Below the pieces are notes generated by a model, which saw only the letters and a list, made by a program, of their open reading frames with translations, had not been told where the DNA came from and did not search any database. DNA of 52,448 bases from contig JAJFKI010000058.1 in NCBI GenBank assembly GCA_021773295.1, positions 1 to 52,448 on the forward strand. The letters are read 5' to 3'. The position numbers were made by a program, and so were the translations under genes. This stretch comes from Gammaproteobacteria bacterium (GTDB taxonomy: Bacteria > Pseudomonadota > Gammaproteobacteria > UBA1113). Shown here piece after piece: positions 9,670-17,914 of the stretch (within the stretch, counting starts at the first letter, position 1; each line of letters begins with the position of its first letter).

Positions 9670-9938
9670 TGACCGATGACAAACCCACATTATTAAACTT
9701 CCCTTGCCAATTCCCCGTCAAAGTCATGGGGGCAGCTACTGATGCCTTCGAAGCAGCCGTGTATGCTATTATTAACCAGCACGTCGACAAACTCGCCGAA
9801 GATGCCATCAAGTCACGCACCAGTAAAAACGGCAACTATCTCTCCCTAACTATCACCATTGAAGCAACGAGCCAACAGCAATTAGATGCGCTATACCAGG
9901 CGCTGAGTAATCATGAATTAGTGCTGGTAGCACTCTGA
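9669..9938 (+). CDS. ybeD: YbeD/DUF493 family protein
   Basis: A small 89-residue cytosolic protein with the DUF493 fold: LNFPCQFPVKVMGAA at the start, then helix AAVYAIINQH, then SKNGNYLSLTITIEATSQQQ and LDALYQALSNHELVLVAL. The family sits between D-Ala processing genes and lipB in many gammaproteobacteria. Its biochemical role is not established; an ACT-like regulatory fold is known for E. coli YbeD. It overlaps the dat stop by one base (TAATG), so it is co-translated. Confidence 0.9.
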   Translation: MTDDKPTLLNFPCQFPVKVMGAATDAFEAAVYAIINQHVDKLAEDAIKSRTSKNGNYLSLTITIEATSQQQLDALYQALSNHELVLVAL

Positions 9939-9970
9939 CGAGATTATATTAAGAAGAAATAAAACAATAC

Positions 9971-9999
9971 TTGCATTTTGTGGCGATCTGTAGTATTTT
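9971..9999 (+). promoter_or_regulatory. Promoter of the 121-residue Cys-cluster gene (duplicate 1)
   Basis: TTGCAT (9971-9976), a 17-bp spacer and TATTTT (9994-9999). The same arrangement recurs at 10429-10457, and similarity extends through TTTGCGC to the ATG, with 25 bases between TTGCGC and ATG in both copies. Confidence 0.45.
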
Positions 10000-10029
10000 T
10001 GCGCTAATTGAGGTTACTGAGATTATAGT

Positions 10030-10395
10030 ATGAGAGAGTCTGCACAAGAGACGACAGAACAAAACACAAGGCCGCACCCTAGGATTCCCGTCCACGGCTT
10101 AGCAATGATAGAGCCCAAATCTGTCAACCTATCAGAGAATCAAGAAGACACAAGCTATTTGGATCAACCCTGTTGTTGTCGCACCCCGCGCGCATGGTTG
10201 CAAACCATTATCTTCATTGCCATCGCCCGCTACCTCGATAGCGCTCTATTCCCCGGCAGTGGTTGCCTCATCAATTCCGTAAGCCGCTGTTGCTACCAAA
10301 GAATCAATCAATTCTGCGAAACACAAGCCGGCCAAGCACTCATACAAAGTACCAGTGATAGCCTTGCTGATCGCTGCTACTCCACAGGTCCTTAA
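10030..10395 (+). CDS. Hypothetical Cys-cluster protein, candidate secreted effector
   Basis: I do not recognise this 121-residue protein. Residues 1-45 are polar; then DQPCCCRTPRAW is followed at once by a short hydrophobic helix (LQTIIFIAIARYL), then more cysteines (GCL, RCCYQR, FCET, RCY). A CCC cluster beside a membrane-active helix resembles S-acylation sites of eukaryotic membrane proteins and of some intracellular-bacterial effectors. That is inference. It has its own promoter, is separate from the ybeD operon, and shares leader sequence with the next gene. Confidence 0.6.
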   Translation: MRESAQETTEQNTRPHPRIPVHGLAMIEPKSVNLSENQEDTSYLDQPCCCRTPRAWLQTIIFIAIARYLDSALFPGSGCLINSVSRCCYQRINQFCETQAGQALIQSTSDSLADRCYSTGP

Positions 10396-10428
10396 GGGCA
10401 TCTGTAATGTTTATTTACAAAAATACTG

Positions 10429-10457
10429 TTGCATATTACTCAACAATATGGTATTTA
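10429..10457 (+). promoter_or_regulatory. Promoter of the 242-residue Cys-cluster gene (duplicate 2)
   Basis: TTGCAT (10429-10434), a 17-bp spacer and TATTTA (10452-10457). The region upstream (AATACTGTTGCAT) and downstream (TTTGCGC, then TGAGGTTATATT before the ATG) mirrors the leader of the preceding gene, so both were probably copied from one regulatory segment. Confidence 0.45.
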
Positions 10458-10489
10458 TTTGCGCAGATTGAATGATATGAGGTTATATT

Positions 10490-11218
10490 ATGAAAGAACA
10501 TCCAGCAACTGATCCCTATAGTAAAAATAAGACGCAAAATGAACGAAAAAGCAGCTTTGTAGGCAGCTCTTCATACACCCAGTTTTTCCCTATACCTGCG
10601 CCACCCGAAGCACAACAACCAGAAGACCTTTGGACAGTACCATTAGCCAATTACCCCTTTAACCCCGCAGCAGCAAACCCAAGTGAAGACACACCCTTAC
10701 TCAACAGCGAGGAAAAACCGAGTGTTGCCCCGGTCAATTTTGATCACGTCCTTGATATCCCTGATAACGCAGGCCATATTCAAGCAGACGATAATGAAGC
10801 CATCAATAATGACGGCAATTGTTGCAACATGGCATGTTGCTGCGAGGGAGTAGGCGTAGGTCCCTATACCGTGGGAGAAGTATTGGAAATCATAGGCTGG
10901 ACTATCTGCGGCACAGCCTTAGGCTTTGGTGCCGGCTGGCTACTCGGTGGGGGGTTTAATGCGGCGTGCACAAGTTGTAGCTTTGATAATGATTGGGCAT
11001 ATAGCATGAGCGATGCAGATCTCGATGGCTGTAGAGGGATTTGGTTCACTCCCACGACCTCTGTCACCGCATACAGGGAGTTTTATGGCCAGGCAAACTT
11101 TGACTTATGGCCTGATTGTTTATACGCTTGGAGTACTATTTTATCCGCCTTTAGCGGAGTAACTGCTAGCGGGTGTGCAACTGCCGTTGTTTATGAACGC
11201 AAACTAAACCAGCCCTAA
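10490..11218 (+). CDS. Hypothetical Cys-rich membrane-associated protein, candidate effector
   Basis: Not recognised. In the 242 residues, a disordered Pro/Ser/Asn-rich N-terminal region (about 1-105) includes PIPAPPEAQQPEDLW and SEDTPLLNSEE, an acidic dileucine-type string. Then comes a Cys block (GNCCNMACCCEG), a Gly-rich hydrophobic segment (VLEIIGWTICGTALGFGAGW) and a further hydrophobic stretch near the C-terminus (LSAFSGVTASGCATAVV). The layout (disordered head, CCC, hydrophobic helix) matches the preceding gene even though the sequences do not align well. GAGG in the leader serves as ribosome site. A host-membrane-targeted effector is inferred only. Confidence 0.6.
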   Translation: MKEHPATDPYSKNKTQNERKSSFVGSSSYTQFFPIPAPPEAQQPEDLWTVPLANYPFNPAAANPSEDTPLLNSEEKPSVAPVNFDHVLDIPDNAGHIQADDNEAINNDGNCCNMACCCEGVGVGPYTVGEVLEIIGWTICGTALGFGAGWLLGGGFNAACTSCSFDNDWAYSMSDADLDGCRGIWFTPTTSVTAYREFYGQANFDLWPDCLYAWSTILSAFSGVTASGCATAVVYERKLNQP

Positions 11219-11276
11219 GCCCCCTTTCCCTCAACACCCAACAATAACAATCTTGGGCCAAGCGCAGCACGAAATA

Positions 11277-11396
11277 GCCAGTTTTTAGAGGCGCTCTTTA
11301 AAGAAGGGGTTTATCCCAAATAAAGCGCAGGAGGCCCCAGGCCGACGAGCCATTGGGGGTAAACCCCTTCTTTAAAGAGCGCCTCTAAAAACTGGC
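11277..11396. repeat. Family A palindromic element, copy 2
   Basis: A perfect 37-bp inverted repeat (11277-11313 with 11360-11396) around the same core as at 78-172 (AAATAAAGCGCAGG, one variable base, GGCCCCAGGCCGACGAGCC). Its arms (CCAGTTTTTAGAGGCGCTC inward) have no resemblance to those of copy 1 beyond the GGGG-TTA next to the core. It lies between the 242-residue gene and lipB. Confidence 0.85.
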
Positions 11397-11476
11397 GGCA
11401 AAAAAATGCCCCAAGCTTGACCCAAGAAACACAACCCCATACACTACCCCTCATTCCAAACAAAGCAAACAAAACA

Positions 11477-12106
11477 ATGCCAATACCCATCATCGTCCGT
11501 GAACTAGGACAACAAGACTACGAACCCATCTGGCAAAAAATGCGCCAGTATACAGACACACGGGATGAAAACAGTCCCGATGAAATCTGGTTACTGGAGC
11601 ACCTACCCGTTTTCACCCAGGGCCAGGCTGGCAAGCCAGAACATCTATTAAACCCAGGTGACATCCCAGTGATTCAAGTCGATAGAGGTGGACAAGTGAC
11701 ATATCACGGCCCTGGACAATTAGTGGCTTATATTTTGTTTGATTTACATCGCCGCAGCATTCCTGTGAGAACCTTAGTGTGCGCCATTGAGCGCGCCATT
11801 ATCGACACGCTTAAAGATTTTGGGGTAGACAGCCAAGCTCGCCAAGATGCACCCGGCGTGTATGTAGATGAGCAAAAAATTTGCTCATTGGGTTTAAGGA
11901 TCCGCAAAGGTCGCTCCTATCACGGCTTAGCCTTTAATATTGATATGGACATGGAACCTTTTTGCCGTATTAACCCCTGTGGCTTTAGCAATATCAAAAT
12001 GACACAATTATCCGCGTTAAATGGACCGAAGACGCTAGCTGAAGTCAGTCCTATTCTGGTAAAATACCTGACCAAGCATATTGATGCGCAAAGTAAAATG
12101 GTATAA
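11477..12106 (+). CDS. lipB: Octanoyl-[ACP]:protein N-octanoyltransferase
   Basis: Transfers octanoate from ACP to the lipoyl-domain lysine of 2-oxoacid dehydrogenases and GcvH, the step before LipA. The LipB signature is complete: [18 protein letters not shown], the lysine of [11 protein letters not shown] (K134) and the catalytic cysteine in RINPCGFSN (C168), matching the K/C pair of the E. coli enzyme. The ATG at 11477 gives 209 residues, close to the E. coli 213. A TTG at 11417 would add 20 unconserved residues and begins just past the repeat arm, so I rejected it. lipA starts 3 bases after the stop. Confidence 0.95.
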   Translation: MPIPIIVRELGQQDYEPIWQKMRQYTDTRDENSPDEIWLLEHLPVFTQGQAGKPEHLLNPGDIPVIQVDRGGQVTYHGPGQLVAYILFDLHRRSIPVRTLVCAIERAIIDTLKDFGVDSQARQDAPGVYVDEQKICSLGLRIRKGRSYHGLAFNIDMDMEPFCRINPCGFSNIKMTQLSALNGPKTLAEVSPILVKYLTKHIDAQSKMV

Positions 12107-12109
12107 AAA

Positions 12110-13063
12110 ATGACAAACGAACAACGAGATCCCACGATCAAACAAAAAGGCCAAGATAAAATGGCCCGCATTCCTATTAAAATAGACGTCACCACCAAGC
12201 CCTTAAAAAAGCCCGATTGGATCCGCGTTAAAATCCCCGCCACCACGGCGATCAGTAAAATGAAAAAACAATTCAAAGAAAAACGTTTATTTACCGTGTG
12301 TGAAGAAGCCTCCTGCCCCAATTTGCCAGAGTGTTATAACCACGGTACCGCCACCTTTATGATCATGGGTGATAAGTGCACGAGGCGCTGCACCTTTTGC
12401 GACGTGGGTCATGGTCGGCCCGATCCGCTTGATAAAGACGAGCCCGAAAATTTAGCGGTCACGATTAAAGATATGAATTTAAAATACGTGGTCATTACTT
12501 CTGTAGACAGAGATGATTTGCGTGATGGTGGTGCGGGACACTTCACCGACTGTCTCCGTGAAATTAGAACCCTGTGCCCTACGATTAAGCTGGAAGTGTT
12601 AGTCCCAGACTTTCGTGGCCGCATGGAAAAAGCACTCGATGCTATGGCGCCATTTTTGCCGGATGTTTTTAATCATAATGTTGAAACCGTGCCACGTTTG
12701 TATAAAGCCGTGCGCCCGGGTTCTGATTACGCATGGTCTTTAAAATTATTACAAACATTTAAAGCGCGCTTTGCCGGCATTCCCACAAAATCCGGATTAA
12801 TGTTAGGTTTGGGCGAAGACATTGATGAAATTAAACAAGTGCTGCGGGATTTGCGTGCCCATGATGTTGACATGATAACCATAGGGCAATATTTACAACC
12901 CAGCCGCTACCATTCACCCGTCGCGCGTTATGTTACCCCTGATGAATTTAATGAATTAGGAGAATTCGCAAACGCTTTAGGTTTTAGCAACGTTGCCAGT
13001 GGCCCGCTGGTGCGGTCATCATATCATGCTGACTTGCAAGCCGCCGGAGAAACTGTTTCTTAA
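12110..13063 (+). CDS. lipA: Lipoyl synthase (radical SAM)
   Basis: Inserts two sulfurs into protein-bound octanoate to make lipoate. At 317 residues it is close to the E. coli length (321). The auxiliary cluster motif is [12 protein letters not shown] (C-x4-C-x5-C), and the radical-SAM cluster motif is CTRRCTFC (C-x3-C-x2-C). The C-terminal conserved serine region is present ([13 protein letters not shown]). It follows lipB directly, making an ACP-dependent lipoylation operon. An internal ATG in [10 protein letters not shown] is a possible alternative start. Confidence 0.97.
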   Translation: MTNEQRDPTIKQKGQDKMARIPIKIDVTTKPLKKPDWIRVKIPATTAISKMKKQFKEKRLFTVCEEASCPNLPECYNHGTATFMIMGDKCTRRCTFCDVGHGRPDPLDKDEPENLAVTIKDMNLKYVVITSVDRDDLRDGGAGHFTDCLREIRTLCPTIKLEVLVPDFRGRMEKALDAMAPFLPDVFNHNVETVPRLYKAVRPGSDYAWSLKLLQTFKARFAGIPTKSGLMLGLGEDIDEIKQVLRDLRAHDVDMITIGQYLQPSRYHSPVARYVTPDEFNELGEFANALGFSNVASGPLVRSSYHADLQAAGETVS

Positions 13064-13065
13064 GT

Positions 13066-15135
13066 ATGGACATTATTCATTATCTACAACCGATGATCGA
13101 TTGGCTTCACCTGCATCCACACTGGGCAGGGTTTGCTACCTTTCTTATTTCACTCACTGAATCCTTAGCCATTGTCGGTTACTTCGTGCCAGGATCGGTG
13201 ATGATGACGGCGGTGGGAACACTCATCGGTGCTGGCATCATTCCTACTTGGAGTACCATCATCTGGGCAATTGCTGGTGCTATCGCTGGCGATGGGATTA
13301 GTTATCGCCTGGGCTATCACTACAAAGAAAACATCACTAAGATGTGGCCCTTGAGCCGCTATCCTCAGTGGCTAGAAAAAGGTAATGAATTCTTTCATAA
13401 ACATGGCGGCAAGAGTGTGTTCTTGGGGCGCTTTGTCGGTGCAGTACGACCGATGGTGCCAGTGATTGCTGGCATGTTACGCATGCAGCCTTTGAGGTTT
13501 TTTCTTTCTAATTTCTTTTCAGCATTACTGTGGGCCCCTGCCTACATGATTCCTGGCATCTTAATTGGTGCGGCAACCTTAGAGCTTGATCCAAAAACTG
13601 CAACCGAATTCGTATTATGGGTGATGTTATTCTTAATCATTTTAGGCTTAACGTTTTGGTTGATAAAAATCATCGTTTATAAAGTTATTGATGTTGCCCA
13701 CAACAATTTAGATAGGCTCTGGGCATTTCTATTGCGACACGCTACCTTTCGTCCGCTGTGTTTAGCACTACAAAATCCACAGTATCCAGAAGGCCATGGA
13801 CAATTGACCCTGGCCTTAGTCTTGCTATTTACAATCTTGGTGTTTGGCTTAATGTGTGTGAGTATCGTTCACCATGGTTATATCACACTATTCAACCCAC
13901 CAGTCCATTACTTTTTTAGATCATTGCAATCACCAAGCTTGACTAAGCTTATGGTGATTCTCACGATGATTGGCGATAAACTTATTTTATTACCCACCAG
14001 CTTAGCCATCTTCATTGCCTTAGTAGTAAAAAAACAAAAGCGAGCTGCGATTCATTGGTTTGCAGCCATTATCATTTGTGCGGGTGTGGCTTATATTATG
14101 AAAGCCGCGATTTTTTATCCGCGTCCTTTAGATATCGTGCAACCTAATACCAGCGGCTCATTTCCCAGTGGTCACGTAGCATTGAGTGTCACTTTTTTTG
14201 GTTTCTTTGCCGTACTGCTTTCTCATAATTACCAACACAACATCAGAAAAGTTATCTATGGGTTAAGCACCTTGGCACTCGCTTTAATTATTCTGTCGCG
14301 ACTTTATCTTGGCGCTCATTGGTTTACAGATGTATTAGGTGGAACGTTTATTGGTTTATGCACGTTATTCTTAGTGACCATTTCCTATCGGCGTGAACGC
14401 TTTAAACCGTTAGATTTAAAGTGGGTGTATATTGCCGGTGGCTTAACCTATACATTAGTGTACACAAGTTTGTTTTTTATGATGTTTACTAAATTTGTAA
14501 TCGACTACCAGCCTTTGTGGCCCAGTCGACAAATGAAAATCGAACAATGGTGGCAACAAGACAATGGCAACCCCTACCTATGGCGCAACCGTTTCGGCAA
14601 GCCGATTCATTTAATTAATATCCAATGGGCCGATAGCCTCGATAATATTGAACAACAATTAAAAGCTAATGGCTGGACTACCGTACCAAAGCAAAACATT
14701 GTCAATACTATCGCACGCTTTTCTAAAGACAATAAAGCCAAACATTTACCCATTGTGCCTTCTAGCTATCAAGGGCAAATTCCTGCATTGATGATGGTGA
14801 AGCATACGGGTGTGACGAATATCCTCTTAGTGTTTCGACTCTGGGATTCTCGCATTGATTTTACCAATACCCGCTTACCGTTGTGGATGGGCACGGTTAA
14901 TTATCAATTACCCCGGCAACACAAATTTTGGAAATACAAAGAATATCGTTTACGTTATTTCCGCTTACCACCTGCAATCATGTCAATGCAGCCAGAAATG
15001 TTTAGCAACCACTGGCGCATCATCCATTATTCAAAGTTAATGAAACCGAAAACGGTATTGTCGATTGAATGGAATGCAGGGACATTGATGATTAAACCTG
15101 CTAGCCAAAAGCAGGCGTATAAAAAGCTCTATTAA
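13066..15135 (+). CDS. DedA / PAP2 phosphatase / LssY C-terminal fusion membrane protein
   Basis: A 689-residue inner-membrane protein with three parts. Residues 1-200 are a DedA/SNARE-associated domain (TESLAIVGYFVPGSV; FLGRFVGAVRPMVPVIAGM), a family of lipid transporters/scramblases. Residues about 240-450 are a PAP2 phosphatase domain with all three motifs: K-x6-RP (KAAIFYPRP), PSGH at about 367 and SRLYLGAHWFTDVLGG. Residues about 490-689 match the LssY C-terminal domain known from Legionella (GKPIHLINIQWADSL). A likely role is dephosphorylating and moving undecaprenyl or phospholipid phosphates across the membrane; the substrate is not visible. It starts 2 bases after the lipA stop with no Shine-Dalgarno, suggesting coupling. 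Confidence 0.88.
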   Translation: MDIIHYLQPMIDWLHLHPHWAGFATFLISLTESLAIVGYFVPGSVMMTAVGTLIGAGIIPTWSTIIWAIAGAIAGDGISYRLGYHYKENITKMWPLSRYPQWLEKGNEFFHKHGGKSVFLGRFVGAVRPMVPVIAGMLRMQPLRFFLSNFFSALLWAPAYMIPGILIGAATLELDPKTATEFVLWVMLFLIILGLTFWLIKIIVYKVIDVAHNNLDRLWAFLLRHATFRPLCLALQNPQYPEGHGQLTLALVLLFTILVFGLMCVSIVHHGYITLFNPPVHYFFRSLQSPSLTKLMVILTMIGDKLILLPTSLAIFIALVVKKQKRAAIHWFAAIIICAGVAYIMKAAIFYPRPLDIVQPNTSGSFPSGHVALSVTFFGFFAVLLSHNYQHNIRKVIYGLSTLALALIILSRLYLGAHWFTDVLGGTFIGLCTLFLVTISYRRERFKPLDLKWVYIAGGLTYTLVYTSLFFMMFTKFVIDYQPLWPSRQMKIEQWWQQDNGNPYLWRNRFGKPIHLINIQWADSLDNIEQQLKANGWTTVPKQNIVNTIARFSKDNKAKHLPIVPSSYQGQIPALMMVKHTGVTNILLVFRLWDSRIDFTNTRLPLWMGTVNYQLPRQHKFWKYKEYRLRYFRLPPAIMSMQPEMFSNHWRIIHYSKLMKPKTVLSIEWNAGTLMIKPASQKQAYKKLY

Positions 15136-15207
15136 TCGTACACCAAAGTACACGTATTTTCTGTTTCTTCCCCGTAAGGCATAAATTTTTCACTATAAAT
15201 AGTTTTA

Positions 15208-15318
15208 TTATAAAAATGGCAGTGCAATCACAATTACCATGGCAATATAAGCAAAAAAGCCGATGAAAGCGCCAGCACTGGTGAATTCTATGGTATTTGG
15301 TTCTTCTTGATGAGCCAT
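15208..15318 (-). CDS. 36-residue membrane peptide coupled to ubiX
   Basis: An unannotated small gene whose ATG overlaps the ubiX stop by one base (TAATG). It encodes a charged/polar N-terminus (MAHQEEPNTIEF) and one membrane helix (AFIGFFAYIAMVIVIALPFL), then TAA. The exact junction, the amphipathic-then-hydrophobic design and ending in the mpl-ubiX operon support a real small membrane protein. I do not recognise the family. It could be a subunit or regulator of a membrane enzyme, but nothing in the sequence says which. Confidence 0.65.
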   Translation of the reverse strand: MAHQEEPNTIEFTSAGAFIGFFAYIAMVIVIALPFL

Positions 15319-15914
15319 TATACGTCTCCTTCTCTACCCCATCGCGGCAGTAACTCGTGGGGAATGGTTAAATGATCTAACACTCTCGCGACGATGAAAT
15401 CGACGAGATCCTTAATGTCTTGTGGTTGTTGATAAAACCCTGGGCTTGCCGGCATAATCACTGCACCCATGTTGGTGAGTTTCAGCATGTTTTCTAAATG
15501 AATGGCTGATAAGGGTGTTTCACGGTGGACTAAGATCAGCGGTTTTCTTTCTTTTAAGGTAACATCGGCGGCGCGTTCCAATAGATTATCACTCATGCCA
15601 TGAGCGATGGCAGCCAGCGTGCTGCTGCTGCAAGGGCACACCACCATGGCATCACTGATCCCAGAACCACTAGCAATCGGTGCCGTCCATTGTTTATCGC
15701 TAAAGCCAATTAACTTGCCGGGGTAATCCATACATTGTTTTTCAAAATAATCTTCGGTAATGTCGATGCCTTCTTCTAATTTAAAAACAGCTTTGGCCGC
15801 TGCTGAAACGACAAGGTAAACAGTTTGTTCGGCGCGTAACAAACATTCCAATAAACGTAAGCTATAACGCACGCCTGATGCGCCACTGATGGCTAATGTA
15901 ATAGTTTTATTCAT
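15318..15914 (-). CDS. ubiX: Flavin prenyltransferase UbiX
   Basis: Prenylates FMN to make prFMN, the cofactor of the ubiquinone decarboxylase UbiD. The protein has the Rossmann-like start TLAISGASGVRYSLRLLE, the middle motif MVVCPCSSSTLAAIAHG and the C-terminal MPASPGFYQQPQ. I chose ATG 15914 (MNKTITLAIS, 198 residues), which overlaps the mpl 3' end by 8 bases after an AGGAAC ribosome site. An upstream start at 15932 would add six unconserved residues. Synteny with mpl occurs in other gammaproteobacteria. Confidence 0.95.
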   Translation of the reverse strand: MNKTITLAISGASGVRYSLRLLECLLRAEQTVYLVVSAAAKAVFKLEEGIDITEDYFEKQCMDYPGKLIGFSDKQWTAPIASGSGISDAMVVCPCSSSTLAAIAHGMSDNLLERAADVTLKERKPLILVHRETPLSAIHLENMLKLTNMGAVIMPASPGFYQQPQDIKDLVDFIVARVLDHLTIPHELLPRWGREGDV

Positions 15915-17253
15915 ACTGTTCCTGCAATGCATTGAGTAAACGTTGATGGATACCTTCGAAACCGCGATTGCTCATGATGAGAATATGATCCTTTGTTTTC
16001 GAGCGCTGAATTAATTCATCAACAATTTTTTGCGTGTTATCGAATACTTGAATGGTTTGATTCGCTAAGCTTTCAATAGGCCATTCACAGCCTTGGGGTT
16101 TTGAAAAATAAGTCTCATCGGCAGCAGCGACAGCCGGGGCTACCGTATGTTGATGCTCACCACTGCGCATGGTATAAGAAGCAAAATCCACCACAGCAAG
16201 AATACGTTCTTTACCTACTTTTTTGCGCAAGCCTTCGATGGTGGTTTGAATTGCCGTAGGATGATGCGCGAAATCATCATACACGGTGATTTGATTAACT
16301 TTTCCTAGCACTTCCATGCGACGTTTAATGCCTGTGAAGGCCGCCAGCGCTTCGATACTCACTGCCGGTGTAATGCCAACATGTTTCGCCGCAGCAATAG
16401 CAGCGAGGGCATTATGAATATTGTGAGCACCTAATAGTGACCATGCCACTCGGCCCATTATTTTATCTTGCTCCATTAAAGTAAACGCACTGCCATCTTC
16501 TGCTAAATCCGTTGCACGCCAGTGTTGATGAATGATTTGTTGCTCTGTCCAGACGCCCTGTTTCATCACAGCATCGATGTTCGTATCAGGCCCTCTAACA
16601 ATTAATCCTTGTGCCGGCACCGTACGCATTAAGTAATGACATTGCCGTTGTATCGCGCCCAAGTCTGGGAAAATATCAGCGTGATCATATTCCAAATTAT
16701 TTAAAATCAAGGTGCGCGGACGATAATGCAAAAACTTGGAACGCTTATCAAAGAAGGCACTGTCATATTCATCGGCTTCTATCACAAAAAAGGAGTCACC
16801 ACCAAGACGCGCACTGCAGTCAAAATTATTAGTAACACCACCGATTAAAAAACCAGGGTTAAGCCCCGCATAGTCTAAAATCCAAGTCAGTAAACTGGTA
16901 GTCGTCGTTTTACCATGGGTCCCAGCGACAGCTAATACCCAACGGGATTGTAAAACATGTTTGAATAACCACTCAGGTCCAGACATATAAGGGATATTAT
17001 GGTTTAAAACGTATTCAACCGCGGGGTTCCCACGGGATAAGGCATTACCAATGATAACGCAGTCTGGCACCGGTTTTAATTGCTTGGGATCATATCCTGT
17101 GGTCAACTCAATCCCGCATGCTTGTAATTGCGTACTCATTGGTGGATAAACATGTTCATCACTGCCAGTAACCGTAAACCCAGCCTGCTTTGCAATTTGC
17201 GCAATGCCTGCCATAAAGGTACCGCAAATACCGAGGATATGAATATGTGACAT
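15907..17253 (-). CDS. mpl: UDP-MurNAc:L-Ala-gamma-D-Glu-meso-DAP ligase (murein recycling)
   Basis: Re-attaches the salvaged tripeptide to UDP-MurNAc so that recycled wall peptides re-enter synthesis. The 448-residue product has the Mur ligase layout: an N-terminal Rossmann part (IHILGICGTFMAGIAQIA), ATP P-loop at 111-117 (GTHGKTT), central EADEYDSAFFDKRSKF, and C-terminal VYDDFAHHPTA. The Mpl-typical ICGTFM rather than MurC GIGGxGM separates it from MurC. It abuts the upstream membrane protein gene with no gap. Confidence 0.95.
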   Translation of the reverse strand: MSHIHILGICGTFMAGIAQIAKQAGFTVTGSDEHVYPPMSTQLQACGIELTTGYDPKQLKPVPDCVIIGNALSRGNPAVEYVLNHNIPYMSGPEWLFKHVLQSRWVLAVAGTHGKTTTTSLLTWILDYAGLNPGFLIGGVTNNFDCSARLGGDSFFVIEADEYDSAFFDKRSKFLHYRPRTLILNNLEYDHADIFPDLGAIQRQCHYLMRTVPAQGLIVRGPDTNIDAVMKQGVWTEQQIIHQHWRATDLAEDGSAFTLMEQDKIMGRVAWSLLGAHNIHNALAAIAAAKHVGITPAVSIEALAAFTGIKRRMEVLGKVNQITVYDDFAHHPTAIQTTIEGLRKKVGKERILAVVDFASYTMRSGEHQHTVAPAVAAADETYFSKPQGCEWPIESLANQTIQVFDNTQKIVDELIQRSKTKDHILIMSNRGFEGIHQRLLNALQEQYE

Positions 17254-17772
17254 TTACACACCCCCCATCATGGCACGAACAACGATAGCATTTAATAATG
17301 CAATCCCAATACTTAAAATCACGCCAACAAATAATGGAATCGCCAAGGCATTCCGAAAAATATGCCCCGCGACAATCAAAATCCAAATTTCCACTGCAAT
17401 CCCGACCCACTGCCCTAACATTATCATAGAACCACCCGCCATTTGGGCCATGGTGGCAACCATGATTAAAAGAGGCAAAGCCATCAAGGACAAGATGATA
17501 CTCGTCCCAAATAAAGCAGAAACCGTTTGCACAAATCGCTCCGGCACTTTACGCATTCGCAACACCAGAAAAATCGCCGCAAAAGAAACCCCCACCAACA
17601 TCGCCGCCATCCCTAAGCCATTTGATATACCGTGCGTCCACGCGATGAAAAACACCGTCAAACAATAATGAATCGTCACAATCGCCGTCACCAGCGTTGC
17701 CGAATAAGGCACATCCTGCGGCCCACCACGCAATAAACAAATATTCCATAACGTTTTAATAAACTGCAACAT
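17254..17772 (-). CDS. Polytopic membrane protein upstream of mpl
   Basis: Unidentified hydrophobic protein with about five membrane helices, among them ATLVTAIVTIHYCLTVFFIA and ALPLLIMVATMAQMAGG. ATG 17772 (MLQFIKTLWNIC, 172 residues) follows a GAGAGAG purine stretch; ATG 17811 would add 13 residues. The stop abuts the mpl start, so it heads an operon of this gene, mpl, ubiX and the 36-residue peptide. Yip1-like topology is possible but not shown by any clear motif. No function is assigned. Confidence 0.7.
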   Translation of the reverse strand: MLQFIKTLWNICLLRGGPQDVPYSATLVTAIVTIHYCLTVFFIAWTHGISNGLGMAAMLVGVSFAAIFLVLRMRKVPERFVQTVSALFGTSIILSLMALPLLIMVATMAQMAGGSMIMLGQWVGIAVEIWILIVAGHIFRNALAIPLFVGVILSIGIALLNAIVVRAMMGGV

Positions 17773-17914
17773 TTGCTCTCTCTTAGCTGCATTAAAAATA
17801 GCTGTGATCATACCTGTTTACTGGGCATTCTGCTAGTTTAGAATAATTTTTGCAATCGTAGGCATAATCATCTAGTCTTTTTACTGAACAACGCAATAGT
17901 AGCAAGGATAGATA

